64,000 nt of DNA from Burkholderia pyrrocinia. GTDB taxonomy: Bacteria; Pseudomonadota; Gammaproteobacteria; Burkholderiales; Burkholderiaceae. Numbering within the stretch: the stretch's first letter is position 1; each line of letters opens with the position of its first letter. The notes below the pieces were generated by a model. It ran no database searches. It saw only the letters and a program-made list of their open reading frames with translations, and was not told the origin of the DNA. Position numbers and translations under genes: made by a program. Shown here one piece after another: positions 1 through 12,588 of the stretch. Where the stretch lies: positions 558,001 through 622,000 of the forward strand of contig NZ_CP094459.1 in NCBI RefSeq assembly GCF_022809715.1, read 5' to 3'.

Positions 1-47
1 GCGTTTGCGCGAAGGTGGCCGGCGCGAACCTGGAAATATTGCAATGA
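1..47 (+). CDS. murG: C-terminal end of murG (partial, probable)
   Basis: An open frame enters from the left edge in frame 3 and ends in TGA at 45-47, overlapping the murC ATG in an ATGA arrangement. Only about 14 residues are inside the window, too few to identify the protein by sequence. In the dcw cluster of beta-proteobacteria the gene directly before murC is murG, the N-acetylglucosaminyl transferase that makes lipid II, and such overlaps are usual there. The call therefore rests on context and the overlap. The alternative is that this is untranslated sequence before murC. Confidence 0.45.
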   Translation, partial: VCAKVAGANLEILQ

Positions 48-1441
48 AACATATCGTCAAACACATTCATTTCGTCGGGATCGGCGGCGCGGGCATGAGC
101 GGCATCGCCGAAGTGCTCGTCAACCTCGGCTACGAGGTCAGCGGCTCGGACCTGTCGCGCAACGCGGTGACCGATCGTCTCCAGGCGCTCGGCGCGCGGA
201 TCGCGATCGGCCACGACGCGGCGAACATCGAGGGCGCGAACGCGGTCGTCGTGTCGACGGCCGTGCGTTCGGACAACCCGGAAGTGCTGGCCGCACGCCA
301 CCAGCGCGTGCCGATCGTGCAGCGCGCGGTGATGCTCGCCGAACTGATGCGCCTGAAGCAGGGGATCGCGATCGCCGGCACGCATGGCAAGACCACGACG
401 ACGAGCCTCGTCGCGAGCGTGCTCGCGGCCGGCGGCCTCGATCCGACCTTCGTGATCGGCGGACGGCTGATCAGCGCCGGCGCGAACGCGCGGCTCGGCA
501 CGGGCGACTTCATCGTCGCCGAGGCCGACGAGTCGGACGCGTCGTTCCTGAACCTGTATCCGGTGATCGAAGTCATCACGAACATCGACGCCGACCACAT
601 GGACACCTACGGCCACGATTTCGCGCGGCTCAAGCAGGCGTTCATCGAATTCACGCAGCGCCTGCCGTTCTACGGCAGCGCGGTCGTGTGCGTCGACGAT
701 CCGAACGTGCGGCAGATCATCCCGTTCATCTCGAAGCCGGTCGTGCGCTACGGCCTGTCGCCGGACGCGCAGGTGCGCGCGGAAGACATCGATGCGCGCG
801 ACGGCCGGATGTATTTCACGGTGATCCGCGAAGGGCGCGCACCGCTCGCGGTCGTGCTGAACATGCCGGGCCTGCACAACGTGCAGAACGCGCTCGCGGC
901 GATCGCGATCGCGACCGACCTCGGCGTGGCGGACGACGCGATCCAGCAGGCGCTGGCGGAATTCAACGGCGTCGGCCGGCGCTTCCAGCGTTACGGCGAA
1001 GTGCCGACCGCGGACGGCGGCCAGTACACGCTGATCGACGATTACGGCCATCACCCGGTCGAGATGGCCGCGACGATCGCGGCCGCGCGCGGCGCGTTTC
1101 CGGGCCGCCGCCTCGTGCTGGCGTTCCAGCCGCATCGCTACACGCGCACGCGCGACTGCTTCGACGATTTCGTCAACGTGCTGTCGACGGTCGATGCGCT
1201 GGTGTTGACGGAAGTCTACGCGGCCGGCGAGGCCATGATTTCAACGGCCAACGGCGACGCGCTGTCGCGCGAGCTGCGTGCGGTGGGGAAGGTTGACCCG
1301 GTGTTCGTCGCGACGGTCGACGACGTGCCGGACGCATTGGCGAAGGTCGCGCAGAACGGCGACGTGGTGATCACGATGGGCGCGGGTTCGATCGGCGGCG
1401 TGCCGGCGAAGCTCGTGCAGAACACACAACAGAAGGCATGA
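44..1441 (+). CDS. murC: UDP-N-acetylmuramate--L-alanine ligase MurC
   Basis: A cytoplasmic Mur ligase that adds L-alanine to UDP-MurNAc using ATP, the first step of the peptidoglycan stem peptide. The 465-residue length is normal for the family. The N-terminal Rossmann region carries GIGGAGMSG (about 12-20), the ATP loop GTHGKTTT starts near residue 112, and EADESDASF and the C-terminal DDYGHHP follow in the usual order. I chose ATG 44 rather than a TTG at 5, because the family begins directly with the HFVGIGG strand and the ATG overlaps the preceding stop. The next gene, ddlB, starts 1 nt after the murC stop, so they are almost certainly cotranscribed. Confidence 0.97.
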   Translation: MKHIVKHIHFVGIGGAGMSGIAEVLVNLGYEVSGSDLSRNAVTDRLQALGARIAIGHDAANIEGANAVVVSTAVRSDNPEVLAARHQRVPIVQRAVMLAELMRLKQGIAIAGTHGKTTTTSLVASVLAAGGLDPTFVIGGRLISAGANARLGTGDFIVAEADESDASFLNLYPVIEVITNIDADHMDTYGHDFARLKQAFIEFTQRLPFYGSAVVCVDDPNVRQIIPFISKPVVRYGLSPDAQVRAEDIDARDGRMYFTVIREGRAPLAVVLNMPGLHNVQNALAAIAIATDLGVADDAIQQALAEFNGVGRRFQRYGEVPTADGGQYTLIDDYGHHPVEMAATIAAARGAFPGRRLVLAFQPHRYTRTRDCFDDFVNVLSTVDALVLTEVYAAGEAMISTANGDALSRELRAVGKVDPVFVATVDDVPDALAKVAQNGDVVITMGAGSIGGVPAKLVQNTQQKA

Positions 1442-1442
1442 C

Positions 1443-2384
1443 ATGAGCGGGATCGATCCGAAACGTTTCGGCAAGGTGGCGGTGTTGTTCGGCGGCGAAT
1501 CCGCCGAGCGCGAGGTGTCGCTCACCTCGGGCCGCCTCGTGCTGCAGGGCCTGCGTGACGCGGGCGTCGATGCGCATCCGTTCGACCCGGCCGAGCAGCC
1601 GCTGTCGGCGCTGAAGGACGAAGGCTTCGTGCGCGCGTTCAACGCGCTGCACGGCGGCTACGGCGAGAACGGCCAGATCCAGGGCGCGCTCGATTTCTAC
1701 GGGATCCGCTACACGGGCAGCGGCGTGCTCGGGTCGGCGCTCGGTCTCGACAAGTTCCGCACGAAGCTCGTGTGGCAGCAGACGGGCGTGCCGACGCCGC
1801 CGTTCGAGACGGTGATGCGCGGCGACGATCTCGCGGCGCGCGCGCCGGAAATCGTCGCGAAGCTCGGCCTGCCGCTGTTCGTGAAGCCGGCGAGCGAAGG
1901 CTCGAGCGTCGCGGTGCTGAAGGTGAAGACGGCCGACGCGCTGCCGGCCGCGCTGCAGGAAGCCGCGACGCACGACAAGATCGTGATCGTCGAGAAGAGC
2001 ATCGAGGGCGGTGGCGAATACACCGCGTGCATCGCCGGCGATCTCGACCTGCCGCTGATCAAGATCGTGCCGGCGGGCGAGTTCTACGACTACCACGCGA
2101 AGTACGTCGCCGACGATACGCAGTACCTGATCCCGTGCGGCCTGCCGGCCGAACAGGAAGCGGAGCTGAAGCGCATCGCGCGCCGCGCGTTCGACGTGCT
2201 CGGCTGCACCGACTGGGGCCGCGCGGATTTCATGCTCGACGCGGCCGGCAATGCGTATTTCCTGGAAGTGAACACGGCCCCCGGGATGACCGACCATTCG
2301 CTGCCGCCGAAGGCTGCGCGCGCGGTCGGCATCAGCTATTCGGAGCTGGTCGTGAAGGTGCTGTCGCTCACGCTCAACGACTGA
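1443..2384 (+). CDS. ddlB: D-alanine--D-alanine ligase
   Basis: An ATP-grasp enzyme that joins two D-alanines into the dipeptide later added by MurF. It has 313 residues, typical for DdlB. The N-terminus shows [14 protein letters not shown], the ATP-grasp core has KPASEGSSV, and the C-terminal metal and substrate motif [12 protein letters not shown] lies near residues 278-290. It sits between murC and ftsQ, the position of ddlB (not ddlA) in the dcw cluster. The ATG at 1443 follows the murC stop by a single base, so translation is probably coupled. Confidence 0.97.
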   Translation: MSGIDPKRFGKVAVLFGGESAEREVSLTSGRLVLQGLRDAGVDAHPFDPAEQPLSALKDEGFVRAFNALHGGYGENGQIQGALDFYGIRYTGSGVLGSALGLDKFRTKLVWQQTGVPTPPFETVMRGDDLAARAPEIVAKLGLPLFVKPASEGSSVAVLKVKTADALPAALQEAATHDKIVIVEKSIEGGGEYTACIAGDLDLPLIKIVPAGEFYDYHAKYVADDTQYLIPCGLPAEQEAELKRIARRAFDVLGCTDWGRADFMLDAAGNAYFLEVNTAPGMTDHSLPPKAARAVGISYSELVVKVLSLTLND

Positions 2385-2403
2385 CGCAGGAACGAAACGA
2401 CGT

Positions 2404-3156
2404 ATGTGGAACAACGTTCGCCAACTTAACCTTGCCGCCAGCGCGCTGTACGCGCTGCTGCTGCTCGTGTTGGCGGCGGCCGGCTGCTACTGGCTGATCC
2501 AGCGCCCGACGTTCGCGCTGCGGGAAATCCGGATCGACGGCGACACCGAGCACATCAACTCGCCGACGGTGCGCGCGGGCGTGGTCGGCCGGCTGAAGGG
2601 CAATTTCTTCACGGTCGATCTCGATACGGCGCGCGCCGCGTTCGAGCAGATGCCATGGGTGCGGCACGCGAGCGTGCGCCGGGTGTGGCCGAATGCGCTG
2701 GCTGTCACGCTCGAGGAGTACAAACCGCTCGGGACCTGGGGCAGCGACCAGCTGGTGAGCGTCGACGGCGAGCTGTTCACCGCGAACCAGGGCGAACTGG
2801 ACAAGGAGCTGCCGGCGTTCGACGGCCCGGAGGGCAGTGCGAAGGAAGTCGTCACGCGGTATCGCGACTTCGGGAAATGGTTTGCGCCGCTGAAGGCGGC
2901 GCCGGAAGAAGTGACGCTGTCGGCGCGGTACGCGTGGACGGTGAAGCTGTCGAACGGCATGCAGGTCGAGCTTGGCAAGGAACGCAACAGCGACACGCTG
3001 CATGACCGGAGCCAGCGCCTTGTCGCGGCCTGGCCGGCCGTCACGGAGCGTTGGGGCAACGACATCGAGTACGCGGACCTGCGCTATCCGAACGGATTCG
3101 CGATTCGCGCGGCAGGCATGCGGTTCCTGACCGATACCGACAAGCGCAAGAAGTAA
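2404..3156 (+). CDS. ftsQ: Cell division protein FtsQ
   Basis: A bitopic inner-membrane divisome protein that links early and late division proteins through FtsB and FtsL. The 250-residue product has a short cytoplasmic start, one hydrophobic segment at about 13-35 (rich in Leu and Ala), then a periplasmic POTRA domain starting with the strand FALREIRIDGDTEH and the FtsQ beta domain with PWVRHASVRRVWPNALAVTLEEYKP-type sequence. Its place between ddlB and ftsA fits. It starts 19 nt after ddlB. Confidence 0.96.
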   Translation: MWNNVRQLNLAASALYALLLLVLAAAGCYWLIQRPTFALREIRIDGDTEHINSPTVRAGVVGRLKGNFFTVDLDTARAAFEQMPWVRHASVRRVWPNALAVTLEEYKPLGTWGSDQLVSVDGELFTANQGELDKELPAFDGPEGSAKEVVTRYRDFGKWFAPLKAAPEEVTLSARYAWTVKLSNGMQVELGKERNSDTLHDRSQRLVAAWPAVTERWGNDIEYADLRYPNGFAIRAAGMRFLTDTDKRKK

Positions 3157-3182
3157 CGAGAGATCACACGCAAGAGCACTTT

Positions 3183-4415
3183 ATGAGCAAAGACTACAAG
3201 GATCTGCTGGTTTCCCTCGACATCGGCACGTCGAAGGTGGTGGCCATCGTCGCCGAGCTGAAAGGCGAGGGTCACTACGAGGTGATCGGCCTCGGCCAGA
3301 GCGAGTCGAAGGGTCTGAAGAAAGGTGTGGTGGTCAACATCGAGGCCACCGTGCAGTCGATCCAGCGCGCGCTCGAGGAAGCCGAGCTGATGGCCGACTG
3401 CAAGATCACCAACGTGTTCACGGGGATCGCGGGCAGCCACATCCGCAGCTTCAACTCGAGCGGGATGGTCGCGATCAAGGACAAGGAAGTCACGCAGACC
3501 GACGTCGCGCGTGTGATCGAGACCGCGAAGGCGATCAACATCCCGACCGACCAGCAGGTGCTGCACATCCTCACGCAGGAATTCATCATCGACGGCCAGG
3601 AAGACGTGCGCGAGCCGATCGGGATGAGCGGCATCCGCCTCGAGGTGAAGGTGCACATCGTGACGGGCGCGGTGAGCGCCGCGCAGAACATCGTCAAGTG
3701 CGTGCGCCGCTGCGGGCTGGAAGTGAACGACCTGATCCTGCAGCCGCTCGCGTCGTCGCTGGCCGTGCTGACGGAAGACGAGAAGGATCTCGGCGTGGTG
3801 CTGGTCGACGTCGGCGGCGGCACGACGGACATCGCGATCTTCGCCGAAGGCGCGATCCGCCACACCGCGGTGATTCCGATCGCCGGTGACCAGATCACGA
3901 GCGACATCGCGATGGCGCTGCGCACGCCGACGCCGGATGCGGAAGACATCAAGGTCGGCTACGGGATCGCGAAGCAGGCGCTCGCCGATCCGGACGAGAT
4001 GGTCGAAGTGCCGGGCCTCGGCGAACGCGGCCCGCGCACGCTGTCGCGCCAGGCGCTCGCGGCCGTGATCGAGCCGCGCGTCGAGGAACTGTTCTCGCTC
4101 GTGCAGCAGGTCGTGCGCGAGTCGGGTTACGAAGAACTGCTGAGCTCCGGCGTGGTCATTACCGGCGGTGCCGCGATGATGCCGGGCATGGTCGAGCTCG
4201 GCGAAGACATTTTCCTGAAACCGGTGCGCATCGGCGCGCCGGAGTATGCAGGCGGCCTCTCCGACGTCGTGCGCAATCCGCGCTACTCGACGGCGATGGG
4301 GCTGCTCGTCGAAGGCAGTGCTCAGCGCATGCGCGGCCGCAAGGTCGCCGTGCAGTCCGGCAACGCGGGGCAGGTTTTCTCGCGGATGAAGGAATGGTTC
4401 CTGAGCAATTTCTGA
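3183..4415 (+). CDS. ftsA: Cell division protein FtsA
   Basis: An actin-like ATPase that tethers FtsZ filaments to the membrane and recruits later division proteins. The 410-residue product begins MSKDYKDLLVSLDIGTSKVV. It contains the phosphate 1 loop DIGTSK, the phosphate 2 motif VDVGGGTTDIAIF and an adenosine motif around VVITGGAAMMPG. The C-terminus ends in an amphipathic stretch (SRMKEWFLSNF), the expected membrane-targeting sequence. An in-frame start at 3051 would lie inside ftsQ and add residues that do not fit FtsA, so ATG 3183 was chosen. Confidence 0.97.
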   Translation: MSKDYKDLLVSLDIGTSKVVAIVAELKGEGHYEVIGLGQSESKGLKKGVVVNIEATVQSIQRALEEAELMADCKITNVFTGIAGSHIRSFNSSGMVAIKDKEVTQTDVARVIETAKAINIPTDQQVLHILTQEFIIDGQEDVREPIGMSGIRLEVKVHIVTGAVSAAQNIVKCVRRCGLEVNDLILQPLASSLAVLTEDEKDLGVVLVDVGGGTTDIAIFAEGAIRHTAVIPIAGDQITSDIAMALRTPTPDAEDIKVGYGIAKQALADPDEMVEVPGLGERGPRTLSRQALAAVIEPRVEELFSLVQQVVRESGYEELLSSGVVITGGAAMMPGMVELGEDIFLKPVRIGAPEYAGGLSDVVRNPRYSTAMGLLVEGSAQRMRGRKVAVQSGNAGQVFSRMKEWFLSNF

Positions 4416-4526
4416 CGAACCGAATCGAAATTCGCGCTGGTGCCGGCGGCTGGCGCGCGACAGGGGGTTGCCCGATCTCCTGCCGAATAACGGCCGATTA
4501 GCAGTCATTCTCTTGACGGAGGCAAC

Positions 4527-5723
4527 ATGGAATTCGAAATGCTGGAAACCGAGACCAACGGCACCATCATCAAGGTGGTCGGCGTTGGCGGCGCTGGCGG
4601 CAATGCCGTCCAGCACATGATCAACCGCGGCGTGCAGGGCGTCGACTTCATCGTGATGAACACGGACGCCCAGGCGCTGTCGCGTTCGCGTGCATCGTCG
4701 GTGATCCAGCTTGGCAACACGGGCCTCGGCGCCGGTGCGAAGCCGGAAATGGGCCGTGCGGCAGCGGAAGAAGCGCGCGAGCGCATTGCCGACGCACTGC
4801 GCGGCGCGCACATGGTGTTCATTACGGCCGGCATGGGCGGCGGTACGGGCACGGGCGCGGCACCGGTGGTCGCGCAGATCGCGAAAGAGATGGGCATCCT
4901 GACGGTCGGTGTCGTCAGCAAGCCGTTCGAGTTCGAAGGCGGCAAGCGGATGCGCGTCGCCGAAGCAGGTTCGCAGCAACTGGAGGATCACGTCGACTCG
5001 CTGATCGTCGTGCTGAACGACAAGCTGTTCGACGTGATGGGCGACGACGCCGAGATGGACAAGTGCTTCCAGTGCGCGGACGACGTGTTGAACAACGCGG
5101 TCGCAGGCATCGCCGAAATCATCAACGTCGACGGCCTCGTGAACGTCGACTTCGAAGACGTGAAGACGGTGATGGGCGAGCAGGGCAAGGCGATGATGGG
5201 CACGGCGACGGTCGCCGGTGTCGATCGCGCACGCCTCGCGGCGGAACAGGCCGTGGCGAGCCCGCTGCTCGAAGGCGTCGATCTGTCGGGCGCGCGCGGC
5301 GTGCTGGTCAACATCACGTCGAGCCGTTCGCTGCGCCTGTCGGAAACGCGCGAAGTGATGAACACGATCAAGAGCTACGCGGCGGAAGATGCCACGGTGA
5401 TCTTCGGTGCGGTGTACGACGACGCAATGGGCGATGCGTTGCGCGTGACGGTCGTGGCAACGGGTCTGGGCCGTGCGGCGAAGAAGCAGCAGTCGGCTCC
5501 GATGACGCTGCTGCGCACGGGTACGGACAACCAGCCGGTCAGCGCGGTGTCGCATGGCTATGCGCAACCGCATCACGTCAGCACGGCCGACTACGGCGCG
5601 CTCGATACGCCGGCGGTGTGGCGCAACTCGCGCGAAACCGCGGCATCGCACGTGCAGGCGCTGCAGGAGAAGGGTGTCGACACCTACGACATCCCGGCTT
5701 TCCTGCGCAAGCAGGCTGACTGA
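4527..5723 (+). CDS. ftsZ: Cell division protein FtsZ
   Basis: A tubulin-like GTPase that forms the Z ring. The 398-residue product has the N-terminal GVGGAGGNAV loop, the tubulin signature GGGTGTGAAPV near residues 104-114, and NVDFEDVKTVM in the C-terminal subdomain. It ends with the conserved tail DIPAFLRKQAD, which binds FtsA and other partners, after a variable linker of about 60 residues. The 111-nt gap to ftsA contains a good ribosome-binding site (GGAGG before ATG). The gap may hold a separate ftsZ promoter, but I could not define one clearly. Confidence 0.98.
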   Translation: MEFEMLETETNGTIIKVVGVGGAGGNAVQHMINRGVQGVDFIVMNTDAQALSRSRASSVIQLGNTGLGAGAKPEMGRAAAEEARERIADALRGAHMVFITAGMGGGTGTGAAPVVAQIAKEMGILTVGVVSKPFEFEGGKRMRVAEAGSQQLEDHVDSLIVVLNDKLFDVMGDDAEMDKCFQCADDVLNNAVAGIAEIINVDGLVNVDFEDVKTVMGEQGKAMMGTATVAGVDRARLAAEQAVASPLLEGVDLSGARGVLVNITSSRSLRLSETREVMNTIKSYAAEDATVIFGAVYDDAMGDALRVTVVATGLGRAAKKQQSAPMTLLRTGTDNQPVSAVSHGYAQPHHVSTADYGALDTPAVWRNSRETAASHVQALQEKGVDTYDIPAFLRKQAD

Positions 5724-5740
5724 CGCAAACACAGGCGAAG

Positions 5741-5760
5741 CCGCGGCGGATTCGCCGCGG
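5741..5760 (+). terminator. GC-rich hairpin after ftsZ
   Basis: A perfect 8-bp stem (CCGCGGCG / CGCCGCGG) with the 4-nt loop GATT sits 17 nt after the ftsZ stop. No T run follows, so it may act as an mRNA 3' end or pause site rather than an intrinsic terminator. Confidence 0.35.
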
Positions 5761-5911
5761 TATCGCCGGCGTGACGGATGCTGCGGACCACGACAGGCCG
5801 CGTCGGATGCGACGCCGGGCCGGGAAGCGTGCCCTCTTCGCTTCGGCGGGGCGGGATGGGCCGTGCTGTCCGCAACACGCCGAAAAACCGTATCGCTATG
5901 AGGGACCAGCC

Positions 5912-6418
5912 ATGATTCAAGTGGGCGACGCGCTGCCCGACGTGCAGTTGTTCGAGTTCATCGACGACGCGCGCGAAGGGTGCACGCTGGGGCCGAATGC
6001 CTTCAGCGTGCGCGACCAGGTTGCGGGAAAGCGGGTGGTGATCTTCGGATTGCCGGGCGCTTTCACGCCGACCTGCTCGGCGCAGCATGTACCGGGCTAC
6101 GTCGAACACGCCGAGCAACTGCGCTCGGCGGGTATCGACGAGATCTGGTGCGTGTCCGTCAACGACGCATTCGTGATGGGCGCATGGGGACGTGATCTGC
6201 ACACCGCGGGCAAGGTGCGCATGATGGCGGACGGCAGCGCGGCTTTCACTCATGCGCTGGGGCTGACGCAGGATTTGTCCGCGCGTGGCATGGGAATTCG
6301 TTCCCTGCGCTATGCGATGGTGATTGACGGCGGTGTGGTCAAGACGCTGGCCGTCGAGGCGCCGGGCAAATTCGAAGTGAGCGATGCGGCGAGTGTTCTC
6401 GCGACGTTGACGTCCTGA
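5912..6418 (+). CDS. Peroxiredoxin, Prx5/redoxin type
   Basis: A thiol peroxidase of the Prx5-like redoxin family, expected to reduce hydrogen peroxide and alkyl hydroperoxides in the cytoplasm. The 168-residue product has the signature PGAFTPTCSAQH with the peroxidatic cysteine at residue 55. Other cysteines are near residues 24 and 84; which, if any, resolves the disulfide is unclear. The ATG at 5912 was chosen because the protein begins MIQVGDALPDVQLFEF, the first strand of the fold. A longer frame from 5771 runs through the GC-rich intergenic hairpin and looks non-coding. It lies alone between ftsZ and lpxC. Confidence 0.92.
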   Translation: MIQVGDALPDVQLFEFIDDAREGCTLGPNAFSVRDQVAGKRVVIFGLPGAFTPTCSAQHVPGYVEHAEQLRSAGIDEIWCVSVNDAFVMGAWGRDLHTAGKVRMMADGSAAFTHALGLTQDLSARGMGIRSLRYAMVIDGGVVKTLAVEAPGKFEVSDAASVLATLTS

Positions 6419-6597
6419 TCGTGCGGTGCGCCGTTGCCTGCCGGCAACGCTGCTCACCAGCCTCAGGACGGTTGTAACACGGGCTGATGACCGGAAACGC
6501 CTCCGTTCCGGGCATCGGCCCGTCCCGTATCGGCGCGGGTAAACTGCCGAAACAGGTTGATACGCAGTTTCAAACAGCGTTGAATAGGGAATTACGC

Positions 6598-6603
6598 TAT
6601 AAT
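6598..6603 (+). promoter_or_regulatory. -10 element before lpxC
   Basis: A perfect TATAAT lies 55 nt before the lpxC ATG in the 240-nt gap after the peroxiredoxin gene. I see no convincing -35 at 16-18 nt (TTGAAT at 6580 is only 12 nt away), so the promoter may depend on the -10 and an activator. The rest of the gap holds no gene. Confidence 0.45.
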
Positions 6604-6658
6604 CTCATCTATCGAATATAACTCCTGATTGATATCTTCAATCAAGACGAAGAACACC

Positions 6659-7576
6659 ATGCTGAAGCAGCGCACCATCAAATCGATCGTGAAGACCGTG
6701 GGTATCGGTCTGCACTCGGGCCGCAAGGTCGAACTGACGCTCCGTCCGGCGGCGCCCGGCACGGGCATCGTCTTCTCGCGCGTCGACCTGCCCACGCCCG
6801 TCGATATTCCCGCATCGGCCATGTCGATCGGCGACACGCGGCTCGCGTCGGTGCTGCAGAAGGATGGCGCGCGCGTGTCGACCGTCGAGCACCTGATGTC
6901 GGCGTGCGCGGGGCTCGGCATCGACAACCTGTATGTCGACGTGACGGCCGAGGAAATCCCGATCATGGACGGCAGTGCCGCGTCCTTCGTGTTCCTGATC
7001 CAGTCCGCCGGCATCGAGGAGCAGAACGCGCCGAAGCGGTTCATCAAGGTGACGAAGCCGGTTGAAATCCGCGACGGCGACAAGTTCGCGCGTCTCGATC
7101 CGTTTTTCGGCTTCAAGCTGAAATTCACGATCGACTTCCGTCACCCGGCCGTCGACAAGACCGGCCAGGAACTCGAGGTCGATTTCGCGAACACGTCGTA
7201 CGTGCGCGAGATCGCGCGCGCGCGCACGTTCGGGTTCGCCCATGAAGTCGAAATGATGCGCGAGCTCGGCCTGGCGCGCGGCGGCAGCATGGACAATGCG
7301 ATCGTGCTCGACGAGTACCGGATCCTGAACAACGACGGGCTGCGCTACGACGACGAGTTCGTGAAGCACAAGATGCTCGACGCGATCGGCGACCTGTACG
7401 TGGTCGGCCATCCGCTGCTGGCGTCGTACACCGCGTACAAGTCGGGGCACGGGCTGAACAACGCGCTGCTGCGCGAACTGCTCGCGCACGAAGACGCATA
7501 CGAGATCGTCACGTTCGACGATCCGCAGGCCGCGCCGAGCGGCTTCGCGTTCGACGCGCAGACTGCGTTCGCCTGA
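6659..7576 (+). CDS. lpxC: UDP-3-O-acyl-N-acetylglucosamine deacetylase LpxC
   Basis: A zinc amidase that catalyses the committed step of lipid A synthesis in the cytoplasm. The 305-residue length matches the family. Expected zinc ligands are H78, H237 and D241 (motifs VEHLMS and [10 protein letters not shown]), with catalytic E77 and H264 (KSGHGLNN); all are present, one residue offset from the E. coli numbering. The start [21 protein letters not shown] is typical, so ATG 6659 is preferred over a start 30 nt upstream. It has its own -10 element upstream and an intrinsic terminator downstream, so it appears to be a single-gene transcript. Confidence 0.98.
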   Translation: MLKQRTIKSIVKTVGIGLHSGRKVELTLRPAAPGTGIVFSRVDLPTPVDIPASAMSIGDTRLASVLQKDGARVSTVEHLMSACAGLGIDNLYVDVTAEEIPIMDGSAASFVFLIQSAGIEEQNAPKRFIKVTKPVEIRDGDKFARLDPFFGFKLKFTIDFRHPAVDKTGQELEVDFANTSYVREIARARTFGFAHEVEMMRELGLARGGSMDNAIVLDEYRILNNDGLRYDDEFVKHKMLDAIGDLYVVGHPLLASYTAYKSGHGLNNALLRELLAHEDAYEIVTFDDPQAAPSGFAFDAQTAFA

Positions 7577-7593
7577 CCGGCGTTCGGCACCAG

Positions 7594-7622
7594 CAAAAAA
7601 ACGGCCTGCGGGCCGTTTTTTT
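7594..7622. terminator. Terminator between lpxC and dciA
   Basis: An ACGGCC-TGC-GGGCCGT type hairpin is flanked by seven A on the left and seven T on the right, so it can end transcripts from both lpxC (+) and the convergent dciA (-). Confidence 0.85.
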
Positions 7623-7649
7623 ATTGGCAGGCCGCCGCCGGCGGCGCGC

Positions 7650-8129
7650 TCAGCGTGGCGATTTCGCGCCGTGCCGTGCCGCCATCCTTGCGAGCGCGGC
7701 CTGCAGCGGCGACGGTTCGAGGTGGTCGGCGAGGTCGCGCAATGCGGCGGCACCGACCGAGGTCATCCGCGCCTGCTTCACGTGCGGCGGCTCGGGCGCG
7801 TCCTTCGGACGCACGCGCACGCGCAGCGTCGCGACGGGCCAGCCGCGCTTCTGGAGATCGCCGAGCAGCCGCGGCTCGACCTGCCGCAGCCGCGCGGCCA
7901 GCGCATTGTGAGCGGCAAAGAGGGTCAGGGTGCCGTCCTTGACGAACCCCGGTTCGACATGATTCGCAAGATAGTCGGGCAGGAGCGCGGACAGATCGCG
8001 CTGCAGCGACGCGATCTGCTCGACGCCGGCGCGCAGCGCAGTGAACGCGTCGGTGCGGCCGAGCACTTCGGACACGGGTTGCGGGCGATGCGCGGCGAGC
8101 GGGCCGAAACGCTTGGAAAATCGGTTCAT
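7650..8129 (-). CDS. dciA: DUF721 protein, DciA-type helicase operator
   Basis: The 159-residue product has a DUF721 (DciA) domain in its middle: LQRDLSALLPDYLANHV, then the strand pattern LTLFAAHNALAARLRQ and LRVRVRPKD. DciA proteins work with the replicative helicase DnaB in bacteria that lack the phage-derived loaders DnaC or DnaI. In Pseudomonas the dciA gene also sits beside lpxC and secA, which supports the name. I chose ATG 8129 (MNRFSKRFGPL); the frame extends further upstream but only through GC-rich sequence of Arg/Gly/Ala composition. The 255 nt between this start and secA hold both divergent promoters and no other gene. Confidence 0.8.
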   Translation of the reverse strand: MNRFSKRFGPLAAHRPQPVSEVLGRTDAFTALRAGVEQIASLQRDLSALLPDYLANHVEPGFVKDGTLTLFAAHNALAARLRQVEPRLLGDLQKRGWPVATLRVRVRPKDAPEPPHVKQARMTSVGAAALRDLADHLEPSPLQAALARMAARHGAKSPR

Positions 8130-8384
8130 CGAGGCATTCTTCGGGCGCGCACGCGCGCGGACGTTGACGCCGATTGTACCCGCGCCGGCCCGTGCACGGG
8201 CGGCTTTCGCCCCGTCCGCCCGGCCTCGGCGCGCAATGCCCGTCCGGCCGAGACGCGGGCGCACGCGTCCTCGCGTGCTAAAATTCACCGTTTGAGTCCA
8301 CTAATTCGCTAAGCCGCCGAGGCTCGGGCGTCGGGGCGTGCAATACGCGCCGGACGCCGGTGCTGCGACGCAGGATCCGATCCG

Positions 8385-11183
<2,799 letters not shown>

Positions 11184-11189
11184 TCGACG

Positions 11190-11212
11190 GCGGCGCGCGT
11201 CACGCGCGCCGC
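11190..11212 (+). terminator. 10-bp GC hairpin after secA
   Basis: A stem GCGGCGCGCG / CGCGCGCCGC with loop TCA starts 7 nt after the secA stop. It is followed by TTCGTTCG rather than a T run. It probably protects the secA 3' end or acts with the next hairpin at 11285-11307. Confidence 0.4.
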
Positions 11213-11284
11213 TTCGTTCGCAGCTTCGAGTGAGTGATGTGAGTTGCGGCGGCCCGCGCGTGCGGCCGCCGGTTCTTCCAATCG

Positions 11285-11307
11285 ATGCCGGCGTGTGCCG
11301 GCATTTT
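11285..11307 (+). terminator. Terminator-like hairpin between secA and argJ
   Basis: The stem ATGCCGGC / GCCGGCAT with loop GTGT is followed by three further T. It is the better candidate for ending the secA transcript. It lies only about 20 nt before the argJ start, so an argJ transcript that starts upstream would have to pass it. Confidence 0.5.
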
Positions 11308-11327
11308 CCATCCGGCAGGTGTGCCCC

Positions 11328-12569
11328 ATGGCTGTCAATTTTCCGTCGATCGATCCCGCCCAACTGCATCCCATCGCCGGCGTCACGCTCGGTTGGGCGG
11401 AAGCGAACATCCGCAAGCCGAATCGCAAGGACGTGCTGGTCATCTCCGTCGACGAAGGGGCGACGGTCGCGGGCGTGTTCACCGAAAACCGTTTCTGCGC
11501 CGCGCCGGTCACCGTCTGCCGCGAGCATCTGGCGAAGGTGCGCGCGGGCGGCGCGGGCATTCGCGCGCTCGTCGTGAATACGGGCAATGCGAATGCCGGC
11601 ACCGGCGAGCCGGGCCTCGTGAACACCCGCGAGACCTGCACGGAACTCGCGCGCCTCGCGGGCATCGAGCCGGCGCAGGTGCTGCCGTTCTCGACCGGCG
11701 TGATCCTCGAGCCGCTGCCGATCGACCGCCTGAAGGCCGGCCTGCCGGCCGCGCTCGCGAACCGCAAGGCCGCGAACTGGTTTGACGCCGCGCAGGCGAT
11801 CATGACGACCGACACGCTGCCGAAGGCAACGTCGCGCCAGGTCGCGATCGATGGCCATACGGTTACGCTGACGGGCATCAGCAAGGGCGCCGGCATGATC
11901 AAGCCGAACATGGCGACGATGCTCGGCTTCCTCGCGTTCGACGCGAACGTCGCGCAGCCGGTGCTCGACACGCTCGTGAAGGAAGTCGCCGACCGCTCGT
12001 TCAACTGCATCACGATCGACGGCGACACGTCGACGAACGACTCGTTCATCCTGATCGCGTCGGGCAAGAGCACGCTGCCTGCAATCACGTCGACCGATTC
12101 GCCGGCCTATGCAGCGCTGCGCGATGCGGTGACGGAAGTCGCGCAGGTGCTGTCGCAACTGATCGTGCGCGACGGCGAAGGCGCGACGAAATTCATGACG
12201 GTGCAGGTCGAAGGCGGCAAGAGCGTCGCCGAATGCCGCCAGATCGCGTACGCGATCGGCCATTCGCCGCTCGTGAAGACGGCCTTCTACGCATCCGACC
12301 CCAACCTCGGCCGGATTCTCGCGGCGATCGGCTATGCGGGCGTCGCGGATCTCGACGTCGGCAAGATCGACCTCTATCTCGACGACGTGCTCGTCGCGAA
12401 GGCCGGCGGCCGCAATCCGGCCTACCAGGAAGAGGACGGCCAGCGCGTGATGAAGCAGAGCGAAATCACGATCCGCGTGCTGCTCGGCCGCGGCGACGCG
12501 CAGGCCACCGTGTGGACGTGCGACCTGTCGCACGATTACGTGAGCATCAACGCGGATTACCGCTCCTGA
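11328..12569 (+). CDS. argJ: Bifunctional ornithine acetyltransferase / N-acetylglutamate synthase ArgJ
   Basis: ArgJ moves the acetyl group from N-acetylornithine to glutamate in the cyclic arginine pathway; bifunctional forms also use acetyl-CoA. The 413-residue proenzyme cuts itself before a conserved threonine, seen here in [10 protein letters not shown] (between A and T), giving alpha and beta chains. N-terminal [15 protein letters not shown] and [11 protein letters not shown] and the C-terminal [15 protein letters not shown] are family motifs. ATG 11328 is preceded by GGCAGGTG; a longer frame from 11244 runs through the intergenic hairpins. The DUF815 gene follows after 19 nt. Confidence 0.96.
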   Translation: MAVNFPSIDPAQLHPIAGVTLGWAEANIRKPNRKDVLVISVDEGATVAGVFTENRFCAAPVTVCREHLAKVRAGGAGIRALVVNTGNANAGTGEPGLVNTRETCTELARLAGIEPAQVLPFSTGVILEPLPIDRLKAGLPAALANRKAANWFDAAQAIMTTDTLPKATSRQVAIDGHTVTLTGISKGAGMIKPNMATMLGFLAFDANVAQPVLDTLVKEVADRSFNCITIDGDTSTNDSFILIASGKSTLPAITSTDSPAYAALRDAVTEVAQVLSQLIVRDGEGATKFMTVQVEGGKSVAECRQIAYAIGHSPLVKTAFYASDPNLGRILAAIGYAGVADLDVGKIDLYLDDVLVAKAGGRNPAYQEEDGQRVMKQSEITIRVLLGRGDAQATVWTCDLSHDYVSINADYRS

Positions 12570-12588
12570 CCGGGAGTGTTCGAACGAC

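Noticed and set aside
3084..5732. 882-codon open frame on the minus strand under ftsA and ftsZ
   Set aside because: It is rich in Arg, His, Asp and Val, the usual product of reading GC-biased codons backwards, and covers two certain genes. It has no recognisable domain.
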